Positions 9,145-18,453 of a DNA stretch of 64,000 nucleotides are shown in pieces (position 1 is the stretch's first letter; each line of letters opens with the position of its first letter). The position numbers and the translations under genes were made by a program. The DNA comes from SNAP01 sp049671745 (GTDB taxonomy: Bacteria; Bacteroidota; Bacteroidia; Bacteroidales; Marinifilaceae), in NCBI GenBank assembly GCA_049671745.1, contig JBATVL010000087.1:1-64000 (forward strand). The letters run 5' to 3'. The notes beneath the pieces were generated by a model, which worked only from the letters and a program-made list of their open reading frames with translations, was not told where the DNA came from and did not search any database.

Positions 9145-11250
9145 ATGAAAAACTATCTAAAAATGGCTAGTGTGATTTTATTATGTGCGGCCTGTACATC
9201 TACTCCAAAGCCAACGGAAAATCCTTTGTTGGGAGAGTGGAATACACCTCACCAAACTCCTCCATTCTCTAAAATTCAGGACAAAGACTATGAGCCTGCA
9301 TTTAAGATTGCAATGGAAGAAGGCAAAAAAGAAATTGATGCTATCATCAATAACAAAGAAGAAGCTACATTTGAGAATACTATTGTTGCTCTTGATAATG
9401 CAGGTTCTCTTCTTTCAAAAGTAGCTGGTGTATTTTACAATGTAAAATCAGCTAACGTTAACGATTCTCTTCAAGCTATTGCTGTTAGAATGTCTCCTTT
9501 AATGTCAGACTACTCTAGCTACATCAATCTTAACAAGGATTTATTTGCTCGCATTAAGACTGTTTATGCTAAAAAAGAAGCATTAAAATTAAATCCTGAA
9601 CAAACGACTCTTTTAGAGGATGCTTATAAAGGATTTGTTCGTGCTGGAGCAAACCTTTCTGGTAAAGATAAAGAAAGATATAAAGAGATCTCTAAAAGAT
9701 TATCAGAGCTTTCTTTAAAGTTCGACGAAAACGAACACAAAGAGACTAATGCTTTTGAACTTTTGATAACTGATAAGAAAGAACTTAAAGGTCTTCCAGA
9801 ATCAGCACTTGAGGCTTCTGCTTTAGCTGCTAAAGAAAGTAAAAAAGAAGGTTACCTTTTCAATCTTCAGTACCCTTCTTATGGTCCTATCATGCGTTAT
9901 GCTGAGAATAGAGAATTAAGAGAGAAATTCTCTAGAGCTCGTGGTTCTGTTGCATTCAAAAACAATGAATTCAACAATACTGAAGTTATAAGAGAAATCA
10001 CTTCTTTACGTCTTGAAAGAGCTAATCTTTTAGGTTTCAAATCTTATTCAGATTTCGTTCTTGACAATAGAATGGCTGAAAATGCTGATAACGTAAACAA
10101 CTTCCTTAAAGAACTACTTGAAGCTTCTCATAAATACACTAAAATAGAAGTTAAAGAAGTTGAAGATTTCGCTCGTAAGAATGGTTTCAAAGGAAAACAA
10201 CTTCAATCATGGGATTTCGGTTTCTATTCACGTAAATTAAAAGAAGCTAAATATTCTTTAGATGACGAGATTGTTAAACAATATTTCCCTCTTGCTAAAG
10301 TTCAAGAAGGAGTATTCGGTCTTGCTCACAAATTATATGGTATTAACTTCAAAGAAGTTAAGAACATAGATACTTACCACAAAGACGTACAGACTTTCGA
10401 AGTAACTGACGCTGACGGTAAATTCCTAAGTGTTCTTTATACAGATTTCTTCCCAAGAGAATCAAAACAATCAGGTGCTTGGATGAATGGTATTAGAGAT
10501 CAAAAGATGCTTAATGGTAAAGATAGAAGACCTCTTGTAACTATTGTTATGAACTTCACTAAGCCAACTGAAACTAAACCTTCATTACTTACTATGGGTG
10601 AAGTTGAAACATTCTTACATGAATTTGGACACTCTCTTCATGGGATGTTGACTAAATGTACTTATGGTTCTGTTTCAGGAACAAGTGTTATGCGTGATTT
10701 TGTTGAGCTTCCTTCTCAAGTAATGGAGAACTGGGCTATGGAAAAAGAATGGTTAGATACTTTTGCTGTTCATTACAAAACTGGTGAGAAAATGCCTGCT
10801 GAATTAATCCAAAAGATTAAAAATGCTAGCAACTACCTTGCTGCTTATGGTAATGACCGTCAAGTAAGTTTCGCTATGATAGATATGGCATATCACTCTA
10901 TTACTAAACCAATAGAAGGTAAAATCATTGATTTTGAGAAAGCAGCATTCGCGCCTACTCAAGTATTACCATCTGTAGAAGGATCTTGTTTCTCTACTGC
11001 TTTTGGTCATATATTTGCTGGTGGTTATGCTTCTGGATATTATGGTTATAAGTGGGCTGAGGTTCTTGATGCTGATGCTTTTTCAGTATTTAAGAAAAAC
11101 GGTATCTTCAATAAGGAAACAGCAAACTCTTTCAGAACTAATATTCTTGAAAATGGCGGTTCTGAACACCCTATGAAACTTTATATTCGTTTCCGTGGTC
11201 AAAAGCCAACTAACGAAGCTTTATTAAAAAGAATGGGATTAATTAAATAA
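9145..11250 (+). CDS. dcp: M3-family zinc metallopeptidase, peptidyl-dipeptidase Dcp-like lipoprotein
   Basis: This protein of about 701 residues has the M3 zinc motif HEFGH (H492, E493, H496) and the family block GSCFSTAFGHIFAGGYASGYYGY near the C-terminus in shortened form GYASGYYGYKWAEV. M3 enzymes of this size release dipeptides from peptide C-termini (Dcp) or cut oligopeptides. The start at 9145 gives a lipoprotein signal, MKNYLKMASVILLCAAC, with the acylated Cys at 17, so the enzyme is membrane-anchored and probably periplasmic. An upstream in-frame TTG at 9097 overlaps the promoter element and is rejected. It is a single-gene unit ending at a hairpin. Confidence 0.9.
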   Translation: MKNYLKMASVILLCAACTSTPKPTENPLLGEWNTPHQTPPFSKIQDKDYEPAFKIAMEEGKKEIDAIINNKEEATFENTIVALDNAGSLLSKVAGVFYNVKSANVNDSLQAIAVRMSPLMSDYSSYINLNKDLFARIKTVYAKKEALKLNPEQTTLLEDAYKGFVRAGANLSGKDKERYKEISKRLSELSLKFDENEHKETNAFELLITDKKELKGLPESALEASALAAKESKKEGYLFNLQYPSYGPIMRYAENRELREKFSRARGSVAFKNNEFNNTEVIREITSLRLERANLLGFKSYSDFVLDNRMAENADNVNNFLKELLEASHKYTKIEVKEVEDFARKNGFKGKQLQSWDFGFYSRKLKEAKYSLDDEIVKQYFPLAKVQEGVFGLAHKLYGINFKEVKNIDTYHKDVQTFEVTDADGKFLSVLYTDFFPRESKQSGAWMNGIRDQKMLNGKDRRPLVTIVMNFTKPTETKPSLLTMGEVETFLHEFGHSLHGMLTKCTYGSVSGTSVMRDFVELPSQVMENWAMEKEWLDTFAVHYKTGEKMPAELIQKIKNASNYLAAYGNDRQVSFAMIDMAYHSITKPIEGKIIDFEKAAFAPTQVLPSVEGSCFSTAFGHIFAGGYASGYYGYKWAEVLDADAFSVFKKNGIFNKETANSFRTNILENGGSEHPMKLYIRFRGQKPTNEALLKRMGLIK

Positions 11251-11271
11251 TTCTAAACTTAAATATATTTT

Positions 11272-11303
11272 AGAGGGCTTATCACAAATGTGATAAGCTC
11301 TCT
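11272..11303 (+). terminator. Hairpin terminator after the M3 peptidase gene
   Basis: AGAGGGCTTATCACA (11272-11286) pairs with TGTGATAAGCTCTCT (11289-11303) over 15 bp with one G-T pair. It is followed by TTAATTTG and lies 21 nt past the stop. Confidence 0.85.
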
Positions 11304-11365
11304 TTAATTTGCTATAAAAATTCACTATCACTCCTACATGTATATATAAGTTAATTCTATTATCG

Positions 11366-11373
11366 TACTTTTG
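11366..11373 (+). promoter_or_regulatory. -7 promoter element just before the 11378 gene
   Basis: TACTTTTG fits TAnnTTTG and ends only 4 nt before the first ATG of the next gene, so the transcript would have almost no leader. Confidence 0.45.
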
Positions 11374-11377
11374 TTAT

Positions 11378-11848
11378 ATGATGCTATTCGTACCTTATGC
11401 TCCTGCCAACGAAATACTTAAATTCATAACAGTAGTTCTCTTCTCTGCTATTAAATTTTTTGTGGCTCTTCCATATTCTTATGCTATAGGTATGTCTTTC
11501 TGGCAAGCTATAATAACAACATGTATGGGAGGTCTGGGAGGTTTTTTCTTCTTTTATTATATATCAGGTTTTCTTATAAATTTTCTTATTAAAAGAGGGC
11601 TTCTTAAAAAGAAAAAAAGAAAAAGAGGAAAAAAAATATTTAGCAGAAAGAATAAAATTATTGTAAAAACTAGACACACATATGGTCTAATTGGCATTAT
11701 CCTTCTCACACCTATAATATTGTCTCTTCCAGTAGGAGCCTTTCTTTTACGTAAATATTATAAAACGAATAAATGGGCTACACCGCTAATGTGTATCTCT
11801 ATTATTCTATGTAGTTTTATCACTCTCACATTATTATATTTCTTATAA
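11378..11848 (+). CDS. Four-helix inner-membrane protein of unknown function
   Basis: This 156-residue protein has hydrophobic segments at about residues 13-33, 42-68, 100-124 and 134-155, separated by a strongly basic loop (KKKKRKRGKK, around 75-85), so the loop is probably cytoplasmic. I do not recognise a functional family with confidence. A distant link to small-multidrug-export or SNARE-associated-type proteins is only a guess. It lies directly upstream of era-der but has its own -7 element, and era has another. The two consecutive ATG codons at 11378 and 11381 are the only early starts. Confidence 0.6.
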   Translation: MMLFVPYAPANEILKFITVVLFSAIKFFVALPYSYAIGMSFWQAIITTCMGGLGGFFFFYYISGFLINFLIKRGLLKKKKRKRGKKIFSRKNKIIVKTRHTYGLIGIILLTPIILSLPVGAFLLRKYYKTNKWATPLMCISIILCSFITLTLLYFL

Positions 11849-11896
11849 GCCTACATACTAGCTAGATAAATATTTCATACAGTCCGAAAAAATACT

Positions 11897-11904
11897 TACA
11901 TTTG
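11897..11904 (+). promoter_or_regulatory. -7 promoter element of era-der
   Basis: TACATTTG fits TAnnTTTG and lies 32 nt before the era start codon. The same octamer precedes nusB and prfC. No clear -33 element is seen. Confidence 0.5.
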
Positions 11905-11935
11905 CAGGTTCAAAATACAAAAGCAAATAAAGAAT

Positions 11936-12820
11936 ATGAGTCACAAAGCAGGATTTGTAAATATAATAGGTAATCCAAATGTTGGAAAGTCTACATTGAT
12001 GAATAGACTAGTAGGTGAAAGAATTTCGATTATTACTTCGAAATCTCAAACTACGCGTCATAGAATCAAGGGTATAGTGAATACCGACGATTACCAAATT
12101 GTTTATTCAGATACTCCAGGAGTTATTAAGCCTAGTTATAAATTGCAAGAATCGATGATGAAGTTCTCTACATCTGCTCTTGCGGATGCTGACATTATTG
12201 TTTACGTTACTGATACTGTTGAGACATTCGACAAAAACGAGGCTTTTCTTAATAAAGTACAAAAGACTAATACACCTGTTCTTTTGGTTATTAATAAAGT
12301 TGACTTAAGCAACGGAGATAAAATTGATGCTCTCTTCGACCAATGGAAAGAAACCCTTCCTAATGCGGAAATCTTCCCTATGTCTGCACAAGAGAATTTC
12401 AATATAGATAATCTTTTTACTCGTATAGTTGAGCTTCTACCTGAAGGAGATCCTTTCTTCCCTAAAGATGAAATGACAGATCTACCTTCTAGATTCTTTG
12501 TTAATGAGATTATTCGTGAAAAGATTCTACTTCATTACGATAAGGAAGTTCCTTATTCTGTAGAGGTTCAGGTTGAAGAATTTAAAGAGGAGAAGAAAGT
12601 TATTAGTATTCGAGCTCTTATTCATGTTGAACGCGAATCTCAAAAAGGAATTATTATTGGTAAGCGTGGAGAAGCTCTTAAAAGAGTGGGTACTGAGGCA
12701 AGAAAAGACATTGAAGCATTCTTTGGTAAAAAAGTATTTCTTCAAATATTCGTTAAGCTATCTAAAGACTGGCGTAGCAAAGACAGAGATCTTTCTGGCT
12801 TCGGATATAATTCAATTTAA
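11936..12820 (+). CDS. era: GTPase Era, 16S rRNA maturation and 30S assembly
   Basis: This 294-residue protein has an N-terminal GTPase domain with P-loop GNPNVGKST (12-20), DTPG switch II and NKVD guanine specificity motif, and a C-terminal KH domain with the RNA-binding GIIIGKRGEALKRVG loop. Era binds the 3' end of 16S rRNA and checks small-subunit assembly. Length and domain order are normal. It is followed 25 nt later by der, a common Bacteroidota arrangement that places two ribosome-assembly GTPases in one transcript. Confidence 0.97.
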   Translation: MSHKAGFVNIIGNPNVGKSTLMNRLVGERISIITSKSQTTRHRIKGIVNTDDYQIVYSDTPGVIKPSYKLQESMMKFSTSALADADIIVYVTDTVETFDKNEAFLNKVQKTNTPVLLVINKVDLSNGDKIDALFDQWKETLPNAEIFPMSAQENFNIDNLFTRIVELLPEGDPFFPKDEMTDLPSRFFVNEIIREKILLHYDKEVPYSVEVQVEEFKEEKKVISIRALIHVERESQKGIIIGKRGEALKRVGTEARKDIEAFFGKKVFLQIFVKLSKDWRSKDRDLSGFGYNSI

Positions 12821-12845
12821 TTAGAAAAATAAAAAAATACATAAG

Positions 12846-14156
12846 ATGAGCAAAATTATTGCTATTGTAGGAAGACCAAACGTTGGTAAATCTACTCTTT
12901 TTAACAGATTAACTGGTACTCGTAAGGCTATCGTTAACGAAGAGAGTGGTGTTACTCGCGATAGAAATTATGGTAGAGCGAACTGGAACGGAGTTGACTT
13001 TTCTGTAATTGATACAGGTGGTTACGTTACAAACACAGAAGATCTTTTTGAAGAAGAGATTAACAAGCAAGTTATTCTTGGAATGGAAGAAGCAGATATG
13101 ATTCTTTTTGTCGTTGATGTTGAGATTGGTATTACTGACCTTGATATGACATTTGCTAAGACTCTTCGTGGAATAGACAAACCTATTTTAATGGTTGTAA
13201 ACAAAGTTGACAACAGTGAGCGTATGTATGATGCTCAAGAATTCTATAAAATGGGTGTTGGCGAAGATATGTTTACTATTTCTTCTATTAACGGTTCTGG
13301 TACAGGAGAACTTCTTGATGCTGTTGTACAATTGCTTCCAGATGAAGACATTAATGAAGATGAATTAGAAATTCCTAGAATTGCTATTGTTGGTCGTCCC
13401 AACGTTGGTAAATCATCTACAATTAATGCTTTAGTTGGGGAGGATAGAAATATCGTAACTGATGTTGCGGGTACTACTCGTGATGCGCTTTACACTAGAT
13501 ATAACCGTTTCAGTCATGATTTCTTATTAATCGATACTGCAGGACTTAGAAAAAAGACTAAAGTAAACGAAGATGTAGAATTCTATTCAACTATGCGTTC
13601 TATTCGTGCTATTGAAGAATCTGATGTTTGCATGCTTCTTATTGATGCTACTCGCGGTGTAGAGTCTCAAGATATTAATATCTTCGACCTTATTATCAAG
13701 AACAGAAAAGGATGTGTTATTGTTGTGAACAAATGGGATCTTATTGAGAAAGAGACTAACACAATGAAAGAGATAGAAGAGGCAATTAGAGAAAAGATTG
13801 CTCCTTTCAACGATATTCCAATAGTATTCTCTTCTGCCGTTACTAAGCAAAGACTACTTAAAGGATTAGAAGAAACTATACGTGTTTACCACAACAGAAA
13901 ACGTAAGATTAGAACTTCTGAGCTTAATAAAGTTATGCTTGAAGCTATTGAGAAATTCAGACCTCCAGCACTTAAAGGTAAATTTATCAGAATTAAATAT
14001 GTAACTCAATTACCTACTTACGCTCCAACATTTGCATTTTTTGCTAATCTACCTCAATATGTAAAAGACCCATATAAGAGATATCTTGAGAATAGAATTC
14101 GTGAACATTGGGATTTCACAGGAGTGCCAATACAGATATTTATGAGAGGTAAATAA
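12846..14156 (+). CDS. der: GTPase Der (EngA), 50S subunit assembly
   Basis: This 436-residue protein has two tandem GTPase domains, P-loops GRPNVGKST (about 8-16) and GRPNVGKSS (about 183-191), DTGG and DTAG switch motifs, NKVD and NKWD specificity motifs, and a C-terminal KH-like domain. Der acts late in large-subunit assembly. The double G-domain is diagnostic. It follows era in an operon and ends at a bidirectional hairpin shared with fabI. Confidence 0.97.
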   Translation: MSKIIAIVGRPNVGKSTLFNRLTGTRKAIVNEESGVTRDRNYGRANWNGVDFSVIDTGGYVTNTEDLFEEEINKQVILGMEEADMILFVVDVEIGITDLDMTFAKTLRGIDKPILMVVNKVDNSERMYDAQEFYKMGVGEDMFTISSINGSGTGELLDAVVQLLPDEDINEDELEIPRIAIVGRPNVGKSSTINALVGEDRNIVTDVAGTTRDALYTRYNRFSHDFLLIDTAGLRKKTKVNEDVEFYSTMRSIRAIEESDVCMLLIDATRGVESQDINIFDLIIKNRKGCVIVVNKWDLIEKETNTMKEIEEAIREKIAPFNDIPIVFSSAVTKQRLLKGLEETIRVYHNRKRKIRTSELNKVMLEAIEKFRPPALKGKFIRIKYVTQLPTYAPTFAFFANLPQYVKDPYKRYLENRIREHWDFTGVPIQIFMRGK

Positions 14157-14177
14157 TACTTACCTTACAGATATACA

Positions 14178-14212
14178 AAAGAGAGCAGTTTATAACTTAA
14201 ACTGCTCTCTTT
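14178..14212. terminator. Bidirectional terminator between der and fabI
   Basis: AAAGAGAGCAGTTTA (14178-14192) pairs perfectly with TAAACTGCTCTCTTT (14198-14212), with a 5-nt loop and A/T runs on both sides. It separates two converging genes. Confidence 0.9.
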
Positions 14213-14221
14213 CTTTACTAT

Positions 14222-15055
14222 TTATTCTTCATCAAAACTTTTATTATACTGACTCATAGCTCTATAACTCATACCCATATTAGAGAAACCTCCATCATGG
14301 AATAAGTTTTGCATAGTAACTTTTCTAGTTAAGTCCGAAAATAAAGTAATACAATAATCAGCACACTCTTCAGCATTTGCATTTCCAAGTGGAGACATAC
14401 GCTCAGAGAAATCAATTAACTTATCCATTCCCTTAACGCCACTACCTGCAGTAGTCATTGTTGGTGATTGAGAAATAGTGTTAACTCTTACCTTCTTCTC
14501 TCGACCATAAATGTAGCCAAAACTACGAGCAATCGATTCAAGCATAGATTTAGCCTCAGCCATATCATTATATTCAAATAATGTACGTTGAGCAGCAACA
14601 TATGAAAGCGCAACTACAGACCCCCATTCGTTAATTGCATCAAGTTTCTTAGCTACTTGTAGAACTTTATGGAAAGAGATTGCAGAAATATCTATAGTCT
14701 TCTTTAAATATTCGTAGTTTAAATCATCGTACGGACGTTTTTTCCTAACGTTTAAGGACATACCTATAGAATGTAATACAAAGTCAACTTTACCACCAAA
14801 GTGATCCATAGCACCATTAAAAAGAGCTTCTAAATCTTCTACACTTGTAGCATCAGCAGGAATAACTGGTAAATTATGCTTCTCTGCAAATTCATTCAAT
14901 TCACCCATCCTTAAAGATATTGGAGTATTAGTTAAAACTAACTCAGCACCTTCTTCAATTGCCTTCTCTGCTACTTTCCATGCAATAGACTGTGGGTTAA
15001 GAGCTCCAAAGATTATTCCTTTTTTTCCTTTTAATAAATTATAAGCCATAATCAT
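14222..15055 (-). CDS. fabI: Enoyl-[acyl-carrier-protein] reductase FabI
   Basis: This 277-residue protein catalyses the NADH-dependent last reduction step of fatty-acid elongation (FAS II). It has the atypical short-chain-dehydrogenase features of FabI: an N-terminal nucleotide loop (GALNPQSIAW), the first Tyr in ALSYVAAQR (Y152), and the catalytic Y-x6-K pair, Y162 and K169, in EYNDMAEAK. Length fits the family. The start could be the ATG at 15055 or the one two codons later (MAYNLLKG), which fits better the usual family N-terminus. It is a single-gene unit converging on der. Confidence 0.95.
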   Translation of the reverse strand: MIMAYNLLKGKKGIIFGALNPQSIAWKVAEKAIEEGAELVLTNTPISLRMGELNEFAEKHNLPVIPADATSVEDLEALFNGAMDHFGGKVDFVLHSIGMSLNVRKKRPYDDLNYEYLKKTIDISAISFHKVLQVAKKLDAINEWGSVVALSYVAAQRTLFEYNDMAEAKSMLESIARSFGYIYGREKKVRVNTISQSPTMTTAGSGVKGMDKLIDFSERMSPLGNANAEECADYCITLFSDLTRKVTMQNLFHDGGFSNMGMSYRAMSQYNKSFDEE

Positions 15056-15191
15056 TTATTTAGTTACAACATAAAACAAATGAAAGAAGAAAAATAACTA
15101 TTCTAGCTTTCATTAATTATACAAATTTAAGGATTAATATATACTTCTCTATAAAAACTCAAAAAAACATAACACCTTCACTAATTGATTT

Positions 15192-16091
15192 CTATTTTCT
15201 ATTAACAAGTTTTCTATATCTACTAATATTAGTAGGATCCACTTCAGCGACAATATTATAAACTCTCATTTTCTCCTCATTAAAAGACTCACTGAAAATA
15301 TTTATAATTTCTTCTGCCTTAGCATCAAAGAATAAGTTTATTAATATTGAAGCAGAACGTTCACGATGAGCTTTTCTAATCAATTCAAGACTCTCTGCAA
15401 TAACAGATCGAGCTCCAATAATATCTTTCTCCATAGCATCTAGACCTAAACGATGATATTGGTAATAGCAGGTTCTAACACCTGACAAAGCACCATCTTG
15501 TAGATTCTCTATTATCCAATATCTATTTTTTCTACTTTCAAAAGATTTCCAACCCTTTTCTATATTGTTCTGACATTGAGCTACAATTGCTTCTGCTTTA
15601 CTATAATACACACCTCCAGCATTAGGAGAGAAAGTATCATAAGTCATACCCAACATTACATTTGCATAAAACGCTATTAAAGAAACAAGATTAGAATTAC
15701 TACTACTTGAATTATATTTAAGAGACTCAAACTCAGCATATCTAATTCGAATATCATCATCCTTGAAATTAAACAGATTAGTCGTATACGAGGAATTAAA
15801 ACATGGACGTGAAAGCTGTATTTGTAAACTACCAGCAAATTCATCAGCACCTATTTGCTCTTTAAGAGTAAAAATAAAATTACAATCTATTCTTTCATCA
15901 GCAGAAAAGACATTATCAGTCCAGCGAGTATTATTAACAAATTCAAGAATATCTTTTCTCATATTAGTAAACAACTCTTGATTAGAGCTACGTATTTTGC
16001 TAGTAGAAATTGATACATTACAATCAAATTCCTGAGCAGAAAGAGATATACCTATAAAAACACAAAAGATTAAAATCAGATGTCTTGCCAT
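15192..16091 (-). CDS. DUF4835 family secreted protein
   Basis: This 299-residue protein has a signal peptide ending in SLSAQ and the conserved opening EFDCNVSI of the Bacteroidota DUF4835 family. Other recognisable blocks are NNTRWTDNVF and a C-terminal helix with EVDPTNISRYRKL. The function is unknown. In other Bacteroidota I recall it next to coaBC and recN. Here it follows an unrelated lipoprotein by 40 nt on the same strand, so the two may be co-transcribed. It is probably periplasmic. Confidence 0.85.
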   Translation of the reverse strand: MARHLILIFCVFIGISLSAQEFDCNVSISTSKIRSSNQELFTNMRKDILEFVNNTRWTDNVFSADERIDCNFIFTLKEQIGADEFAGSLQIQLSRPCFNSSYTTNLFNFKDDDIRIRYAEFESLKYNSSSSNSNLVSLIAFYANVMLGMTYDTFSPNAGGVYYSKAEAIVAQCQNNIEKGWKSFESRKNRYWIIENLQDGALSGVRTCYYQYHRLGLDAMEKDIIGARSVIAESLELIRKAHRERSASILINLFFDAKAEEIINIFSESFNEEKMRVYNIVAEVDPTNISRYRKLVNRK

Positions 16092-16131
16092 AATTGAAAC
16101 TTAATAATTAACTATTTATATCAAATATACT

Positions 16132-17286
16132 CTAATTAATAGAAATAGTCAATTTATTATCTGCCTCATAAGAAACAGAATCTTTTCCAAACATAAAATC
16201 AACCTTATATTTTACTTCTTCTTTTAGCCATATTAAAGTAGAAAATTTAGAATCATAAGAAGATTTTTTATAAGAATAGACAGTATCAATTTTGAACTTA
16301 TTAAGATTAAAAACCTTTATAAATATATTTTCATTAATATTTAATGAATCAACACAAATATCAGCATTAAAAGAAATATAACCATTACAAGTAAAATTTT
16401 TGCAACTAGGATAATTAACCTGCAGAGAAGATGATTCTACCATTTTAGGTTTATTAATATAGGAAGTTGTATCAACTCCATAATAAATACTACCTCCTTT
16501 AACTTGCGGAATACCACCAGAGAAAGGAACATCATATCTACTTACTGATACTTTCAAAGATGGATTTTCACTTAAAAAACTAATAAAACGTGTAGATTCT
16601 TTATCTTTTGGTACTAAAGAGGTTAAAGCCATATCTCCAGTAAGAGCATAATTCTCAATATAATCGTCCCATACACAAGCTTTCAAACTCTTATTACCAG
16701 AGAATTCCATTGTTTTTGAAATACTATATGAAAGAGCACTACAAAGTATAATTAAAATATCACTATTAGCAGACATTGATGCAAATTCGATCTCTTCATC
16801 AAAATTAACAGAACTAAAATAATCAGAATAACGCATCTGACTATGAATTTCTTCCTTAGATTTCAAAACAGCACTATCATATGAATCACCTAATTTAATA
16901 AGATACATAACACGTTCAGCCTGTAGACTAGTTAATATATTAAGATATGAATTCATTCTTTTATTAATTTGAGGTAAAATAAAAAGAGAAGAATAATTTA
17001 TTTCTATATCATTTACACTATGTATATTCTCATCAAAATAGTATCCTAATCCTTTTATCAAAATTAATTTAGCATCTGAAAAATTCGTCTTTTTCATTGA
17101 ATCATCAAAATATTTAAAATCGAAATCAAATCCTTGATAATTAATAGTACGTCTAAGGTCAAGATCGAATGTATAAACACCATCAACAAATTCACAATAA
17201 GGATTCCTACCTTCTTTATTTTTCGTATTACAGGAAAACAAAGAAAACATAATAATCACAAGACATATATTCTTTAGCATATTCAT
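16132..17286 (-). CDS. Lipoprotein of unknown function
   Basis: This 384-residue protein starts with a lipoprotein signal whose lipobox is LFSC (Cys about residue 19), followed by NTKNKEGR, so it should be anchored in the inner or outer membrane facing the periplasm. The rest is a mix of helical and beta segments with Ser/Asn-rich linkers, and no catalytic motif stands out. I do not recognise a family. It lies upstream of DUF4835 on the same strand. An alternative start two codons downstream (MLKN) keeps the signal intact. Confidence 0.7.
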   Translation of the reverse strand: MNMLKNICLVIIMFSLFSCNTKNKEGRNPYCEFVDGVYTFDLDLRRTINYQGFDFDFKYFDDSMKKTNFSDAKLILIKGLGYYFDENIHSVNDIEINYSSLFILPQINKRMNSYLNILTSLQAERVMYLIKLGDSYDSAVLKSKEEIHSQMRYSDYFSSVNFDEEIEFASMSANSDILIILCSALSYSISKTMEFSGNKSLKACVWDDYIENYALTGDMALTSLVPKDKESTRFISFLSENPSLKVSVSRYDVPFSGGIPQVKGGSIYYGVDTTSYINKPKMVESSSLQVNYPSCKNFTCNGYISFNADICVDSLNINENIFIKVFNLNKFKIDTVYSYKKSSYDSKFSTLIWLKEEVKYKVDFMFGKDSVSYEADNKLTISIN

Positions 17287-17427
17287 TAACAGTCATTTAT
17301 CTATATTAAATATAAACATAATATTCCAAAGAACCAAAACAAATATTAAACTTTATTTACAATTTTTAACAACATACCATAACTAATATAAAAAGCTTAT
17401 CTAATTTCAAAAAAACATTTAAAGTAT

Positions 17428-17457
17428 TTGCTACAAAAAAAAAAAGCATTACATTTG
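17428..17457 (+). promoter_or_regulatory. Promoter of nusB (TTG-N19-TACATTTG)
   Basis: TTG (17428-17430) and TACATTTG (17450-17457) are separated by 19 nt, matching the Bacteroidota primary-sigma consensus. The start codon follows 29 nt later. Confidence 0.7.
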
Positions 17458-17486
17458 CATCCACATTAATAAAAAAGTTCTAAGAA

Positions 17487-18428
17487 ATGATTGGAAGAAG
17501 ATTATTACGCATAAAAGTGTTGCAAGTGCTATACGCCAACACTAAAAATGAGGGAAATAGTATAAACAATTCTGACAAAGAATTAATGTTTAGTCTAGAA
17601 AAAAGTAATGATCTATTCTACAATATTCTCCTACTTCTAACGGATATCAAAGATCACGCCGAGCATAGAATTGAATTAGGCAAAAATAAAAGATTTCCAT
17701 CTGAACAAGAAATCAATCCTAACACTAAATTCATTAACAATCCAGTATTAAAAAAGCTTGAAGAGAACCTTCAATTTAAAAGTTATGTAAGCAGTCATAA
17801 CCTTAATTGGAATGACCTACAAGAGACGCCAAGAATCTATTTTGACAAATTAGTAGAAACAGATTTCTACAAAGAATACATGTCTACTGAAGGGCAAACT
17901 TATCAAGATCACAAAAAATTCATTTTAGATATAGTTACACAACTATTAATCAACAACGATGATTTCTATTCTACACTAGAAGAACAAAGCATCTATTGGA
18001 ATGACGACTTTGATTTTGTGTTTAGCATGGTTATAAAGACTATCAAAAAGATCAAAGAAGACGAAGATGAATATACTGGAATCAGAAAACTCTTTGGAAG
18101 TGAAGATGAGATAGAATTTGCTAAAACTCTATTAAGAAAAACTATACTTAAACAAGTTGAATTAAGAGATATAGTAAAAGAAAACATTGTAAATTGGGAT
18201 GTAGATAGAATTGCTTCTATAGATATACTAATCATGACTCTTGCACTTTGTGAGATAATGGAATTTTCATCTATACCAGTAAAAGTAACATTCGATGAAT
18301 ATATCGATCTTGCTAAATTCTACAGTACAAGAAAATCAAGCGAATTCATCAATGGTGTACTTGACAAAATTGTTAAGAAGCTTAAAGAAGAAGAGAAATT
18401 TGTTAAAGCTGGTAGAGGATTAATGTAA
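17487..18428 (+). CDS. nusB: Transcription antitermination protein NusB (long Bacteroidota form)
   Basis: This 313-residue protein has a start MIGRRLLRIKVLQVLYA typical of NusB and the conserved C-terminal RNA-binding core with VDRIASIDILIMTLALCEI and STRKSSEFINGVLDKI. NusB binds boxA with NusE to prevent early termination of rRNA transcripts. The enzyme is about twice the length of E. coli NusB because of an inserted middle region (about 60-190), as is usual in Bacteroidota. It is followed 25 nt later by the desulfoferrodoxin-like gene. In many relatives yajC follows instead, so the neighbour is unusual. Confidence 0.93.
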   Translation: MIGRRLLRIKVLQVLYANTKNEGNSINNSDKELMFSLEKSNDLFYNILLLLTDIKDHAEHRIELGKNKRFPSEQEINPNTKFINNPVLKKLEENLQFKSYVSSHNLNWNDLQETPRIYFDKLVETDFYKEYMSTEGQTYQDHKKFILDIVTQLLINNDDFYSTLEEQSIYWNDDFDFVFSMVIKTIKKIKEDEDEYTGIRKLFGSEDEIEFAKTLLRKTILKQVELRDIVKENIVNWDVDRIASIDILIMTLALCEIMEFSSIPVKVTFDEYIDLAKFYSTRKSSEFINGVLDKIVKKLKEEEKFVKAGRGLM

Positions 18429-18453
18429 TCACAGCAATTAAGATATATATATT

